Origin: an uncultured Lachnospiraceae bacterium
Lineage (GTDB): Bacteria > Bacillota > Clostridia > Lachnospirales > Lachnospiraceae
Length of the DNA: 64,000 nucleotides
Direction of reading: 5' to 3'
Assembly: GCA_947626435.1 (NCBI GenBank)
Contig: CANQSB010000006.1
Span: 62,001 to 126,000 of the forward strand
Part shown: positions 26,088 through 33,744 of the stretch, piece after piece
Numbering within the stretch: position 1 is the stretch's first letter
How the letters are laid out: each line of letters starts with the position of its first letter
The notes under the pieces: generated by a model
What the model was told of the DNA's origin: nothing
The model's input: the letters and a program-made list of their open reading frames with translations, nothing else
Database searches by the model: none
Made by a program: the position numbers and the translations under genes

Positions 26088-26786
26088 ATGCTTAACATCG
26101 CTTTTTGTTTTCAGCTTGATACGGAATTATATTATATCGAAAGTGAGATAAACAAATTTTTTGAACGGCGCGGTCTTTCTGTAGCAACCTACTGCTGCCG
26201 CAATGCAGGCGAGCTGCTGAAGCTTGCAAGCAAAACGCTTCCCGACATGCTTTTTTACAATCCCGAAGATGATGGCGGACTTACGCGCAGGGCTGCCCTT
26301 GCAATAAAAAAACACCACAAAAATATGGTGTCCGTTGTGACTGCCCCCAGCGGATATGCGCCGTCCGACAAGGACATCCTGCTCGAGCCGTTATACCTTG
26401 TGCCGAATAAGAGCCGCAAACAGCTCTGGTTTTATGCGGGGCTTGCGTACGAGGCCGTCATGAATGATGAGGAGGTCTTTGAATATTACAGAAGACCGTC
26501 ATATGTAAAGCTCCCTGTCGGGGAAATAAAGTATTTTGCCTCAGACGCCCGACGCACACACATTGTCTCGGAGGAAGGCACAGACGCTTTTTATAAAAAG
26601 CTTGACGATGTCGAGCGGCTTGTGCAGAATAAAAGCTGTAGATTCCTTAGAATACATAAGTCTTATCTCGTGAATACACAGTATATCGAGGATTTTGGCA
26701 GATTTTATGTAAAGCTTACAAACGGCGAATGTCTTAGAGTGAGCAAGTATGAATATTATAAAGAACTTGTTGAGACTATATCTTAA
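26088..26786 (+). CDS. LytTR-domain transcriptional regulator
   Basis: 232 residues. The N-terminal 110 residues look like a degenerate receiver domain: the hydrophobic pattern (MLNIAFCFQLDTELYYIESEI) is there but no clear DD/Asp/Lys triad (MLFYNPEDDGG takes the acceptor position). The C-terminal LytTR domain (about 140-230) carries IKYFASDARRTHIVSEEG, FLRIHKSYLVNTQYIEDF and LRVSKYEYYKEL. The ATG at 26088 has GGAGG nine bases upstream; earlier in-frame codons to 25920 are unsupported. No peptide or kinase partner lies alongside. Confidence 0.8.
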   Translation: MLNIAFCFQLDTELYYIESEINKFFERRGLSVATYCCRNAGELLKLASKTLPDMLFYNPEDDGGLTRRAALAIKKHHKNMVSVVTAPSGYAPSDKDILLEPLYLVPNKSRKQLWFYAGLAYEAVMNDEEVFEYYRRPSYVKLPVGEIKYFASDARRTHIVSEEGTDAFYKKLDDVERLVQNKSCRFLRIHKSYLVNTQYIEDFGRFYVKLTNGECLRVSKYEYYKELVETIS

Positions 26787-26893
26787 TTATGCGGTATTTT
26801 TGTCTTTTATTTAATCAAAAATTTTTTATCAATTAAGCAGCCCGCAGCCGCGTAATATGCTAATTTATACGCTGCCGCGGGCTTTACCAAATG

Positions 26894-27544
26894 TTAAAAT
26901 TCCTTATTTTTTATTATTCTGTACGAAATGCCATAGGAAACCAGCCCAAACAGTGCGATTATGAGCACTCCGATTAATGCCAGCGCGCCTGCGGGAATGT
27001 TGGCGATGCCTGTGGCAAAATCGAGCAGCCTTTTTATAACCGCCTCATCTAAGTGGTCTATAGCTGATAATATCAGGAAAAAGCCGACTATTGCCAACAT
27101 GCTTGCTATTACGCGCCCATTTTCATTTCCCCATTTGCAGATAATAGGTATCACATAAATTATAACCGCGTATCCGCCCAAAAGGGCAACCGCCTCAATT
27201 GACAAAAGCTGCACCAAATTCGGCATTGCGCCTTGCTCCACAAAATACACCATACCTCCTATCACGCTTAGTGCGAATGAGCATATAAGCATAAATATTA
27301 CTGAAAATATATATTTTTCCTTTGCGTAAATGCTCCTGCTGACCGGAAGCGTAAACATATATGCCATTGTTTTGTCATTATCAAACAGGCTTATCGCGGC
27401 ATATGCCGAAAATACGGTCATATACGGTATTGAAAAAGTAAAACCGTTAGTTACAGTCGTCACTATTGAAACAATCGCTATAATAGCCAAAAAAAGCCTC
27501 ATGCTTTTCAGCGTCTTAATATCATGTATAAATAAACCTTTCAT
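26894..27544 (-). CDS. ABC-2-type transporter permease
   Basis: 216 residues, six hydrophobic helices (for example LAIIAIVSIVTTVTNGF, IFSVIFMLICSFALSVIGG, ALALIGVLIIALFGLVSYG) and the usual FTLPVSRSIYAKEKYIFS loop of this family. It pairs with the ATPase upstream as a YtrA/GntR-controlled export or stress system; substrate unknown. The ATG at 27544 has GAGG five bases upstream; the frame runs open to 27643. About 240 bases, including duplicated ATPase 3' ends, separate it from the ATPase gene. Confidence 0.82.
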   Translation of the reverse strand: MKGLFIHDIKTLKSMRLFLAIIAIVSIVTTVTNGFTFSIPYMTVFSAYAAISLFDNDKTMAYMFTLPVSRSIYAKEKYIFSVIFMLICSFALSVIGGMVYFVEQGAMPNLVQLLSIEAVALLGGYAVIIYVIPIICKWGNENGRVIASMLAIVGFFLILSAIDHLDEAVIKRLLDFATGIANIPAGALALIGVLIIALFGLVSYGISYRIIKNKEF

Positions 27545-27651
27545 CTTTACCTCATTTCTGTGCTGTTTTTCAAAGCCGCACGCGGCTTCAGGCTTGCGCG
27601 GACAGCACTGTCGCAAGCCCCGCAGGATATTCCCGCAAATCACAAACTCGA

Positions 27652-27814
27652 CATTACGCCTTTGCCGAATTTATAGTTACCTGTACTTTCCTACGAATAT
27701 CATAGTAGTGAGTGGCATTACGCTTTTGTCGAATTTATAGTTACCTGTACTTCCCTACGAATTATCGTAGTAATTGTTTGGCATTACGCCTTTGCTAAAT
27801 TTATGATTACCTCG
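27652..27814. repeat. Three direct repeats derived from the 3' end of the ABC ATPase gene
   Basis: Unit starts at 27652, 27716 and 27782. Each begins CATTACGCYTTTG and continues through the last nine codons of the ATPase in reverse complement. Copies 1 and 2 are 64-66 bases and include a short TACGA/TCGTA hairpin. Copy 3 is the real gene end. The extra copies keep the terminal AKA-stop codons. Confidence 0.7.
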
Positions 27815-28623
27815 TCGATATTTCCGCGCTCAATGGCTATATCAGGATAATTGTCCCTGTAAAACCGCGTCTTGTTCGTCAGGCACTCATAACCGAAGCT
27901 CTCCTGTTTGCTTTTGATAATGTATCTCTTATCGATTTTGTCATACTGCTCGGATGTAAGCTTCAAAAGCCCGTACTCATCAAGAATTACATCCATATCC
28001 TCGTGCAAAACTATCTTTCCCTTTTCAATCATATACAAATCGTCGCAGAGACGCTCCAAATCGCTTGAAATATGCGAACTTATCACTATGCTGCGCTCCC
28101 CGTTTTCCATATATTCGCGCAGTATGCTCAAAATCTCGTCCCGCACTATAGCGTCAAGCCCCGCGGTCGGCTCGTCAAGTATAAGAAGCTGCGCGTTATG
28201 CGAGATTGCCGCCAGTATATGAAGCTTGCGGTTCATGCCTGTCGAAAACTTCGCAAGCTTCTTGTTGAGCGGCAGCTCAAACCGCCTGCACATTTCCTTG
28301 AAATCGTCGCCCGAAAAATCATTGTAAAAACCTTTCAAAATCGTGGCTAAATCGTTAATCGTAAGCGCCCCCCTAAAACCCGTATCAGACATGACGACAC
28401 CTATTTTCTGCCTGTCCTTGGCGTTAAGCCTGTCGGGGCTTTTGCCGAATATCTCTATGCTGCCCTCGTCAGGCTTTACCAGCCCCAGCATCGCCTTAAA
28501 GGTCGTGCTCTTTCCCGCGCCGTTCCTACCGACAAGCCCCGTAATTTGTCCCTTTTTTATTTCCATTGAACAATCAAGCTGAAAATCCTTGTAATTCTTT
28601 TTTACACCGTTTAGCTTAACCAT
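27784..28623 (-). CDS. ABC transporter ATP-binding protein
   Basis: 279 residues. Walker A GRNGAGKST (about 31-39), signature FSTGMNRKLH (a variant of LSGGQ), Walker B LLILDEPTAGLD and the switch His in VISSHIS. It drives the adjacent permease, exporting an unknown compound. The signature motif deviates, as is common in the YtrB/EcfA-like subgroup. The ATG at 28623 has an AGGA site; the frame is open to 28656. The gene is separated from its regulator gntR by an inserted repeat element (28657-28825). Confidence 0.88.
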   Translation of the reverse strand: MVKLNGVKKNYKDFQLDCSMEIKKGQITGLVGRNGAGKSTTFKAMLGLVKPDEGSIEIFGKSPDRLNAKDRQKIGVVMSDTGFRGALTINDLATILKGFYNDFSGDDFKEMCRRFELPLNKKLAKFSTGMNRKLHILAAISHNAQLLILDEPTAGLDAIVRDEILSILREYMENGERSIVISSHISSDLERLCDDLYMIEKGKIVLHEDMDVILDEYGLLKLTSEQYDKIDKRYIIKSKQESFGYECLTNKTRFYRDNYPDIAIERGNIDEVIINLAKA

Positions 28624-28656
28624 ATTCCTATCCTTTCCTTTCATTATCAAACACAA

Positions 28657-28825
28657 TAAGCGTTCGCAAACTCCCTTTCGACAACATAGAATTTAGGCAA
28701 AATATATAAAATAATCGGCGTTTCGCGGAGCGCCCATGTACTATATCTGTGATACAGTACATTGACACGATTTTTATATATTTTGACTAAATTCGGACAG
28801 TTGAGAAAGCATTCCGTATTACCTA
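28657..28825. repeat. TA-ended inverted-repeat element, family A, copy 1 (inside the GntR-ABC operon)
   Basis: 169 bp with imperfect ~58-bp terminal inverted repeats containing AATTTAGNCAAAATATATAAAA and a central dyad near TGTACTATATCTGTGATACAG. It is closely related to 29904-30078 and, inverted, to 50788-50957. The outer ends abut TA, as expected for an IS630/Tc1-mariner type element. No coding capacity. Confidence 0.75.
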
Positions 28826-28902
28826 TAAAATACCAACAGTCATTAGGTATGACAGATTTAACAGAAAGCCGAGAAAGCATTCCACATTACCAATAAAATA
28901 CC
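28802..28902. repeat. Partial duplication of the family A end beside gntR
   Basis: GAGAAAGCATTCCRYATTACC followed by ATAAAATACC occurs at 28802 and again at 28870. The first belongs to the end of the family A element; the second is a solo copy just after the gntR stop, next to an unused GGAGG site (28904 region). It may mark an abortive or decayed insertion. Confidence 0.45.
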
Positions 28903-28904
28903 TC

Positions 28905-29279
28905 CTACATTTCATCCAACACAATCGAAAAAATCTGCCGCAGCTCGTCTAAAGTTATACCGTAGCTTTTTGCTTTCCGTATCGTGCGCTCCAGCTCCGC
29001 CTCAATTTCCTTGCGTTTATCCTCAAGCATCTGCGACTGCGTCGCCGCCGCCACAAAACTACCCTTGCCATGCACAGTGACGACAAAGCCTTCCTCCTCA
29101 AGCAAATCATACGCCTTTTTGACCGTAAGCGCACTGACCTTCTGCTCCTTGGCAAGCGTACGCACAGACGGCAGCATAGCGTCCGCCACAAGCTCGCCAT
29201 GCATTATCTTGTCCTTTATCTGGCTTACTATCTGCTCATAAATAGGTTGCACAGACGTATGATTTATTATTAACTCCAT
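28905..29279 (-). CDS. GntR-family regulator, YtrA subfamily
   Basis: 124 residues, the short form without a ligand domain. N-terminal winged helix: PIYEQIVSQIKDKIMHGEL, MLPSVRTLAKEQKVSALTVKKAYDLLEEEGF, and the wing TVHGKGSFVA. A C-terminal dimer helix pair follows. YtrA-type repressors sit at the head of ABC operons like the one downstream. A 51-bp perfect palindrome lies about 130 bases upstream and might be an operator. GGTGATG precedes the ATG and overlaps a tiny upstream reading frame. Confidence 0.9.
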   Translation of the reverse strand: MELIINHTSVQPIYEQIVSQIKDKIMHGELVADAMLPSVRTLAKEQKVSALTVKKAYDLLEEEGFVVTVHGKGSFVAAATQSQMLEDKRKEIEAELERTIRKAKSYGITLDELRQIFSIVLDEM

Positions 29280-29282
29280 ACC

Positions 29283-29360
29283 TTAATCATCACCTTTCAA
29301 GATATCCTTTACAATGTCATCCGACACCTTGCGAAGCTCCTTCTCCACAATTGCCGACAT
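29283..29360 (-). CDS. Possible 25-codon upstream peptide or gene remnant
   Basis: ATG to TAA, ending three bases before the gntR ATG. The product (MSAIVEKELRKVSDD...) is charged and helical. No ribosome site is visible, so it may be a remnant tail of another gene or a leader peptide whose translation exposes the gntR site. Confidence 0.25.
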   Translation of the reverse strand: MSAIVEKELRKVSDDIVKDILKGDD

Positions 29361-29409
29361 TTTTAATAATCGTTAGTTCATGAACCGACACAAAGGCGTC
29401 CCTCTGTTG

Positions 29410-29460
29410 TAAACAGTATAAAACAGTTGACAACTGTTGTCAACTGTTTTATACTGTTTA
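29410..29460. promoter_or_regulatory. 51-bp perfect palindrome upstream of gntR
   Basis: TAAACAGTATAAAACAGTTGA and the next four bases form a 25-base arm (29410-29434), followed by a single central T (29435) and the exact complement (29436-29460). The inner CAGTTGACAACTG could be a GntR operator core. As RNA it would form a long hairpin, but the lack of a loop favours a DNA cruciform or a multi-site operator. Confidence 0.65.
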
Positions 29461-29477
29461 TTATTCATTTTAATAAA

Positions 29478-29576
29478 GGGGCTGTCGCAATAAGGATTAT
29501 GTGTACAAGATATGGCATTGCAGTTAAACCAAATAATACTATATCTTGTGTTTATATTCCTTAATGCAACAACCCC
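29478..29576. repeat. 99-bp palindromic element, family B, copy 2
   Basis: Begins GGGGCTGTCGCAATAAGGAT, ends ATTCCTTAATGCAACAACCCC. Same length as, and about 75-80% identical to, the reverse complement of 11988-12086. The flanking AAA and TTTT allow a terminator-like fold. It lies 17 bases from the 51-bp palindrome. Confidence 0.7.
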
Positions 29577-29608
29577 TTTTCTTGAGAGATTAAATTTTAA
29601 ATCTAACC

Positions 29609-29803
29609 CTACCTGCCCTCCGCGGAAATAACCTTTTTCACGCTCTTTTCAAGCTGACGACGCGGCAACATTATCTGATGACCGCAACCAACGCATTTCA
29701 GTCGAAAATCCGCACCCACACGCAGCACCTCCCACTCAAAGCTGCCGCAAGGATGCTGCTTTTTCAACCGCAATACATCGCCCACTTCACACTCCAACCT
29801 CAT
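29609..29803 (-). CDS. DUF951-family small protein
   Basis: 64 residues. RLECEVGDVLRLKKQHPCGSFEWEV and FRLKCVGCGHQIMLPRRQLEKSVKKV are typical of DUF951 (YyzM-like); a CxxC could bind zinc. The function is unknown; a nucleic-acid-binding SH3-like barrel is often proposed. In many Firmicutes it lies near chromosome-partition genes, but here it sits between two repeat elements. GGAAAA precedes the ATG. Confidence 0.85.
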   Translation of the reverse strand: MRLECEVGDVLRLKKQHPCGSFEWEVLRVGADFRLKCVGCGHQIMLPRRQLEKSVKKVISAEGR

Positions 29804-29903
29804 TTTCTATTTTTCCTTTCTAAAATATGACAGACATATAAACATTAACTAAATCCAGATGTTTTAGAACGCGTTTCACAATTACCCAATTATCATATAT
29901 CAA

Positions 29904-30078
29904 TAGGCATTTACAAAACTCTATTCGACAACCTAGAATTTAGGCAAAATATATAAAATAAGCGGCGTCTTGCAGCTTGCTGCACCGATGTACTGTATCT
30001 GCGATACAGTACATTGACGCGATTTTTATATATTTTGACTAAATTCGGACAGTTGAGAACACCTTTCGCAATTACCTA
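29904..30078. repeat. TA-ended inverted-repeat element, family A, copy 2
   Basis: 175 bp from TAGGCATTTACAAAACTC to the complement of TAGGTAATTGCGAAAGG. The terminal repeats share AATTTAGGCAAAATATATAA. A central perfect hairpin TGTACTGTATC/GATACAGTACA has a TGC loop. It is the best-preserved copy. The rest of the 485-base gap 29804-30288 holds nothing else I can support. Confidence 0.78.
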
Positions 30079-30288
30079 ACATGATTCAAGTGTCAAAAGA
30101 GTATTCTGCAAAAAAGCACTTGTGCAATTTTTCCAAAAAACAGATATCAAAATACCTAAAAGCAATTACTGAGTGGCGATTTTTGTGCAATATAACGGCG
30201 TGCATTTGAAAACTCAAACTTTTGACACCCTAATCTTAACATCAAACATCTGTAGAACCCTGTTAAATAACATGGAAAATCTAAGTTT

Positions 30289-31011
30289 TTATATATTAAT
30301 CTGCGAAAATATCTCCCCAATACTGCCCGTAACCACCAAATCCGCCATAGCATCCCTAGGCGTAGGCGTCTTATTTATCAATACCAGCCTGTCACCCCTG
30401 TAATAATCTATCAACCCCGCCGCCGGATACACCGCAAGCGAAGTCCCCCCGATAATAAGCATATCCGCCTCGCTAATAGCCTTCACAGCCCCCTGCAGCG
30501 TCCTCTGGTCAAGCCCCTCCTCATAAAGCACCACATCCGGCTTAATCCTTCCGCCGCACTCACAAGTCGGAATCCCCTCGGAGTTCTTAATCACCCCCAC
30601 ATCAAAAAACTTCCCGCACTTCTCACAATAATTCCTAAGCACACTGCCATGCAGCTCATAAACGCACTTACTCCCCGCCGCTTGGTGAAGCCCGTCAATA
30701 TTCTGCGTCACCACAGCCGTAAGCTTCCCCTTCTCCTCAAGCCTCGCAAGCGCCAAATGCGCCGCATTAGGCTTCGCATCCAAAAACAACATCTTGTCCC
30801 GATAAAACCTAAAAAACTCATCCGGACGCTTCACATAAAAAGTATGGCTCAAAATAGTTTCCGGCGGATAATCATACTTCTGATTATAAAGCCCATCCAC
30901 ACTCCTAAAATCAGGAATCCCACTCTCCGTAGACACCCCCGCTCCTCCAAAAAACACAATGCGCTCACTCGCATCAATCATCTCCTGCAGTTTCTCAATC
31001 ACATTTTCCAT
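30289..31011 (-). CDS. Sirtuin NAD-dependent protein deacylase
   Basis: 240 residues. NAD-binding FFGGAGVSTESGIPDFRS (20-37), TQNIDGLH, catalytic H121 (YELHGSV), and a zinc site C129/C132 with C150/C152 (CxC rather than the usual CxxC in the second pair). GGTSLAVYPAAGL and LINK complete the Rossmann part. It removes acyl groups from lysines, using NAD. Upstream lie a 20-base tandem repeat and a 235-bp inverted-repeat element. It may be in one unit with the GH25 lysozyme gene, but the spacing of more than 460 bases argues against this. Confidence 0.92.
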   Translation of the reverse strand: MENVIEKLQEMIDASERIVFFGGAGVSTESGIPDFRSVDGLYNQKYDYPPETILSHTFYVKRPDEFFRFYRDKMLFLDAKPNAAHLALARLEEKGKLTAVVTQNIDGLHQAAGSKCVYELHGSVLRNYCEKCGKFFDVGVIKNSEGIPTCECGGRIKPDVVLYEEGLDQRTLQGAVKAISEADMLIIGGTSLAVYPAAGLIDYYRGDRLVLINKTPTPRDAMADLVVTGSIGEIFSQINI

Positions 31012-31067
31012 ACCAAAAACCTCCTAACTCATAAATATAAATAAAAACACCACCATTCCACCCAACC

Positions 31068-31200
31068 CCCAAGAGCAACATACCGTTCCCAAGAGCAACA
31101 TACCGTTCCCAAGGGCAACATGCCGTTCCCAAAGGGCAACATGCCGTTCCCAAGGGCAAATGTACCATTCCCAAGGGCAATGTGCCGTTCCCAAACGGCA
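31068..31200. repeat. 20-21-base tandem repeat, about 6.5 copies
   Basis: Unit CCCAAGRGCAACATRCCGTT at 31068, 31088, 31108, 31128, 31149 and 31170, plus a partial copy. The first two copies are identical and the later ones drift, with one base inserted in two units. Adjacent repeats differ in length, so it is not a protein-coding repeat. Confidence 0.8.
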
Positions 31201-31227
31201 CGAGCCCGCCAACTTGACATTCTCCAA

Positions 31228-31462
31228 GGAAGTCGGTCGTCTATGTCGGGGCGAAGTGCCTTGGCTGCGGATGGTGAATTTCCTTATGTAATGCTCGAAA
31301 ACCCAGGCGGAAATTTGCACGGATGCAAATTTCAGGCTTGACTGCGGCACGGACGCCGCATTCAAGCCGGCGCCGACCGTCCGAGAACACCCACGCGCAT
31401 TACATTAGGAAATTCACCATCCGCAGACACGCACGCCGCCCCGACATAGACGACCGACTTCC
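31228..31462. repeat. 235-bp nested inverted-repeat (cruciform-like) element
   Basis: Outer arms are a perfect 26-base inverted repeat (31228-31253, 31437-31462; GGAAGTCGGTCGTCTATGTC...). Inner arms are 27 bases with one mismatch (31267-31293, 31398-31424). Between them are hairpins GAAATTTGCA/TGCAAATTTC and GGCTTGACTGCGGC/GCCGCATTCAAGCC. GC content is higher than in the surroundings. No open frame spans it. It could be a structured RNA or a non-autonomous element. Confidence 0.75.
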
Positions 31463-31477
31463 GTCCCAGTCCCCCAG

Positions 31478-32614
31478 CTACTCCCAAACCCTCTCATAAG
31501 CCACATTCAAATCCACATCCCCCTTCACTCCATCAACTCTCCCCTTCTCCGTATACTGCCAACAACTCACCTCATACGGAAAATACATATAGTCATCATA
31601 AAACGCATACCACTTCTCATAATCCTCCAACCTCCCCATATCAAGCAGCTTCGTAAAACACTTAATATTCCCATAAATCATAGGCACATACCCCGCCGCT
31701 TTCACCGCCTCGCAAAACGCGACAGCCACATTCGTCCTCTCCTCCATACTAAGCCCATTAGCCCGCGCATTCTCCCCCAAAATAAGCTCCACATCAAAAA
31801 CAATCGGGCACCTCACATCATACCCCTCAATACTCTCAAGCACGAACTGCGCCTCCTCGACAGCCTCAGCCTCATTCACCGCCTGCGTGAAAAAATACAC
31901 GCCGGTTTCCACGCCTGCCGCCGCCGCGCCGCTCATATTCTCCTCAAAATACTCGTCAAGCGCAAGCTTACCCGTACTATACCCGCGTATTCCAAGCCGC
32001 ACGAACGCATATTCAATCCCATCAGCCTTAGCCTTCTCCCAGTCAATGCTTCCCTGGTATTTCGACACATCCATCCCCTTGTGGGAAGTAACTGTGCCAT
32101 TTTCTATGTACTCCATCTCGCCCGCGTCATTCTCAACAAGATTTTCAGGCAAAATATCATGCATTTTCAGGCTCTCATCCACAGGCGCAAACACATACTC
32201 CTCCTCGTCGTAGTAGATAAGGTTTTCAGGGAAAAACGCGCGCAGCATTTTCAAGGGGCTGCCATCGTCACTCACGACAAGCTCCTTCATTCTCTGCTTT
32301 ATGGAATCCTCAACCTCATGCTCCTTCTCAGCCAAAAGCTCATCTATATTCCCACTGCCTCCCCCGCTTGGAAGCACAAGCCCACTCTCATCCGGCACAT
32401 CAGGATTTACGGCATTTACATCGCTTGAAATCGCCGCTACCGCAAGCTCTCCCTGAAGCTGTTCATTCTCATCCCTAAACCTCGACGCAGTCTTTGCCGC
32501 AGCTATGTACAGCACGAAAAAAACTCCCGCCAAGGTAAGCGCTACCACTGTGATAACAGTCATTATAATTATGCTTATACCCGCCACATTCTTTTTTCTC
32601 GTCCTCGTTCCCAT
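31478..32614 (-). CDS. Membrane-anchored GH25 muramidase (lysozyme)
   Basis: 378 residues. A basic tail and one membrane helix (IIIMTVITVVALTLAGVFFVLYIA) form a type II anchor, followed by a linker with a coiled-coil stretch (about 45-110). The GH25 domain (about 175-378) has KGMDVSKYQGSIDW with the first catalytic Asp, YAFVRLGIRGY, ETGVYFFTQA, IVFDVELIL and MIYGN. It cleaves between MurNAc and GlcNAc. ATG at 32614 has GGAGG six bases upstream. No holin or phage genes are nearby, so a cell-wall remodelling role is likely. Confidence 0.9.
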   Translation of the reverse strand: MGTRTRKKNVAGISIIIMTVITVVALTLAGVFFVLYIAAAKTASRFRDENEQLQGELAVAAISSDVNAVNPDVPDESGLVLPSGGGSGNIDELLAEKEHEVEDSIKQRMKELVVSDDGSPLKMLRAFFPENLIYYDEEEYVFAPVDESLKMHDILPENLVENDAGEMEYIENGTVTSHKGMDVSKYQGSIDWEKAKADGIEYAFVRLGIRGYSTGKLALDEYFEENMSGAAAAGVETGVYFFTQAVNEAEAVEEAQFVLESIEGYDVRCPIVFDVELILGENARANGLSMEERTNVAVAFCEAVKAAGYVPMIYGNIKCFTKLLDMGRLEDYEKWYAFYDDYMYFPYEVSCWQYTEKGRVDGVKGDVDLNVAYERVWE

Positions 32615-32828
32615 CAATTTCCTCCCGAAACAGCACGCGCTGCCGCCTTTCTAATCTGTGCTATTTTTATATTACACTAATAACACAATATATGCAAATG
32701 TATATAATGTATATATTGGAATAATTTTTATTTTCAATTTTTTGATTGTCTGCCGGTTAATAATTGATTTCCGCAAAGAGAAAAATTTGTGATATAATGT
32801 TTAACAAACATTGGAGGCTGATAATGAT

Positions 32829-33575
32829 ATGATGATATTAGGTCTTAACAAAACCACGCTTTTAGATTATCCCGAACACTTAGCCGCCACAGTGTTTCTC
32901 GGCGGCTGCAATTTTAGATGTCCATACTGCCACAACAGGGATTTGGTCGTCAACCCTGACTTGCTCCCACCATACTCCCGGGAAGAAATACTTGCGTTTT
33001 TGTCAAAGCGCAGGAATATACTCGGCAATGTATGCATATCGGGCGGAGAACCCACCTTAAATCCCGATTTACCCGAATTTCTGGAAAGCATAAAGGCGCT
33101 GGGCTACAGCATAAAGCTTGACACAAACGGCTCCAATCCCGATATGCTGAAGCTTCTTAAGGACGAACACTTAATAGATTACTGCGCTATGGACATCAAA
33201 AACTCTCCCGAAAAATATATGTCCACTACCGGACTTGGCATGCGCCCATGCCTAGACAATACCGGCACAAAAAGCTCCGGCGACGCCCTGCTGCTATATG
33301 TCCAACGCTCCGCAGACCTTTTACTCTCAAACGCTGATAACGCTTTTACATACGAATTTCGCACCACCGTCGTAAAAGGACTCCACGATGAAAGTGACAT
33401 GCGTGTCATTTCTAAGTGGCTGTCCGGCGCAAAGGCATATTTTCTGCAGTCATATGTGGAAAACGAAAATGTCATTCAAAAGGGCTTCCAACCGCATACG
33501 GAAGAAACTCTGCGCTCATTCGCCGCGATATGCAGGGAGCATATTCCAAACACATATTTGCGTGGAGTTTCATAA
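32829..33575 (+). CDS. Radical-SAM activating protein, NrdG2-like
   Basis: 248 residues. It begins ILGLNKTTLLDYPEHLAATVFLGG with the 4Fe-4S ligands CNFRCPYC (Cx3Cx2C). SGGEPTL and LDTNGSNP are SAM-binding; a C-terminal helical part follows. The family (anaerobic ribonucleoside-triphosphate reductase activating protein, TIGR02495 type) makes a glycyl radical on its partner enzyme. No nrdD or other glycyl-radical gene is adjacent, so the partner is unknown. GGAGG lies 11 bases before the ATG at 32829; the TTG at 32811 is upstream of this site. A 24-base tandem repeat follows the gene. Confidence 0.82.
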   Translation: MMILGLNKTTLLDYPEHLAATVFLGGCNFRCPYCHNRDLVVNPDLLPPYSREEILAFLSKRRNILGNVCISGGEPTLNPDLPEFLESIKALGYSIKLDTNGSNPDMLKLLKDEHLIDYCAMDIKNSPEKYMSTTGLGMRPCLDNTGTKSSGDALLLYVQRSADLLLSNADNAFTYEFRTTVVKGLHDESDMRVISKWLSGAKAYFLQSYVENENVIQKGFQPHTEETLRSFAAICREHIPNTYLRGVS

Positions 33576-33615
33576 ATAACCGCAATAACTGCGCCTTTGC
33601 AGAACTTGCCGCTTT

Positions 33616-33739
33616 GCGCTCATACTATCATTTCGCTTTGTGCGGTCATACTGCCATTCCACTTTGCAGTCATACTGCCATTCCACTTTGCAATTACACT
33701 ACTATGCCACTTTACGCTCATACTGCCATTCCACTTTAC
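33616..33739. repeat. 24-base tandem repeat, about five copies
   Basis: Unit GTCATACTGCCATTCCACTTTGCA. Two central copies are nearly identical and the flanking ones diverge. It lies between convergent gene ends and contains no spacers. Confidence 0.75.
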
Positions 33740-33744
33740 CGCGG

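Noticed and set aside
30156-30353. Small minus-strand gene beside the sirtuin
   Set aside because: It overlaps the sirtuin 3' end in another frame and lacks a start signal.
31024-31365. Protein reading frames rich in Trp/Gly over the 20-bp repeats
   Set aside because: Unit length changes between 20 and 21 bases and breaks the frame; the translation is a repeat artefact without ribosome site.
33616-33739. CRISPR array
   Set aside because: Units are contiguous with no spacers and no cas genes are present.
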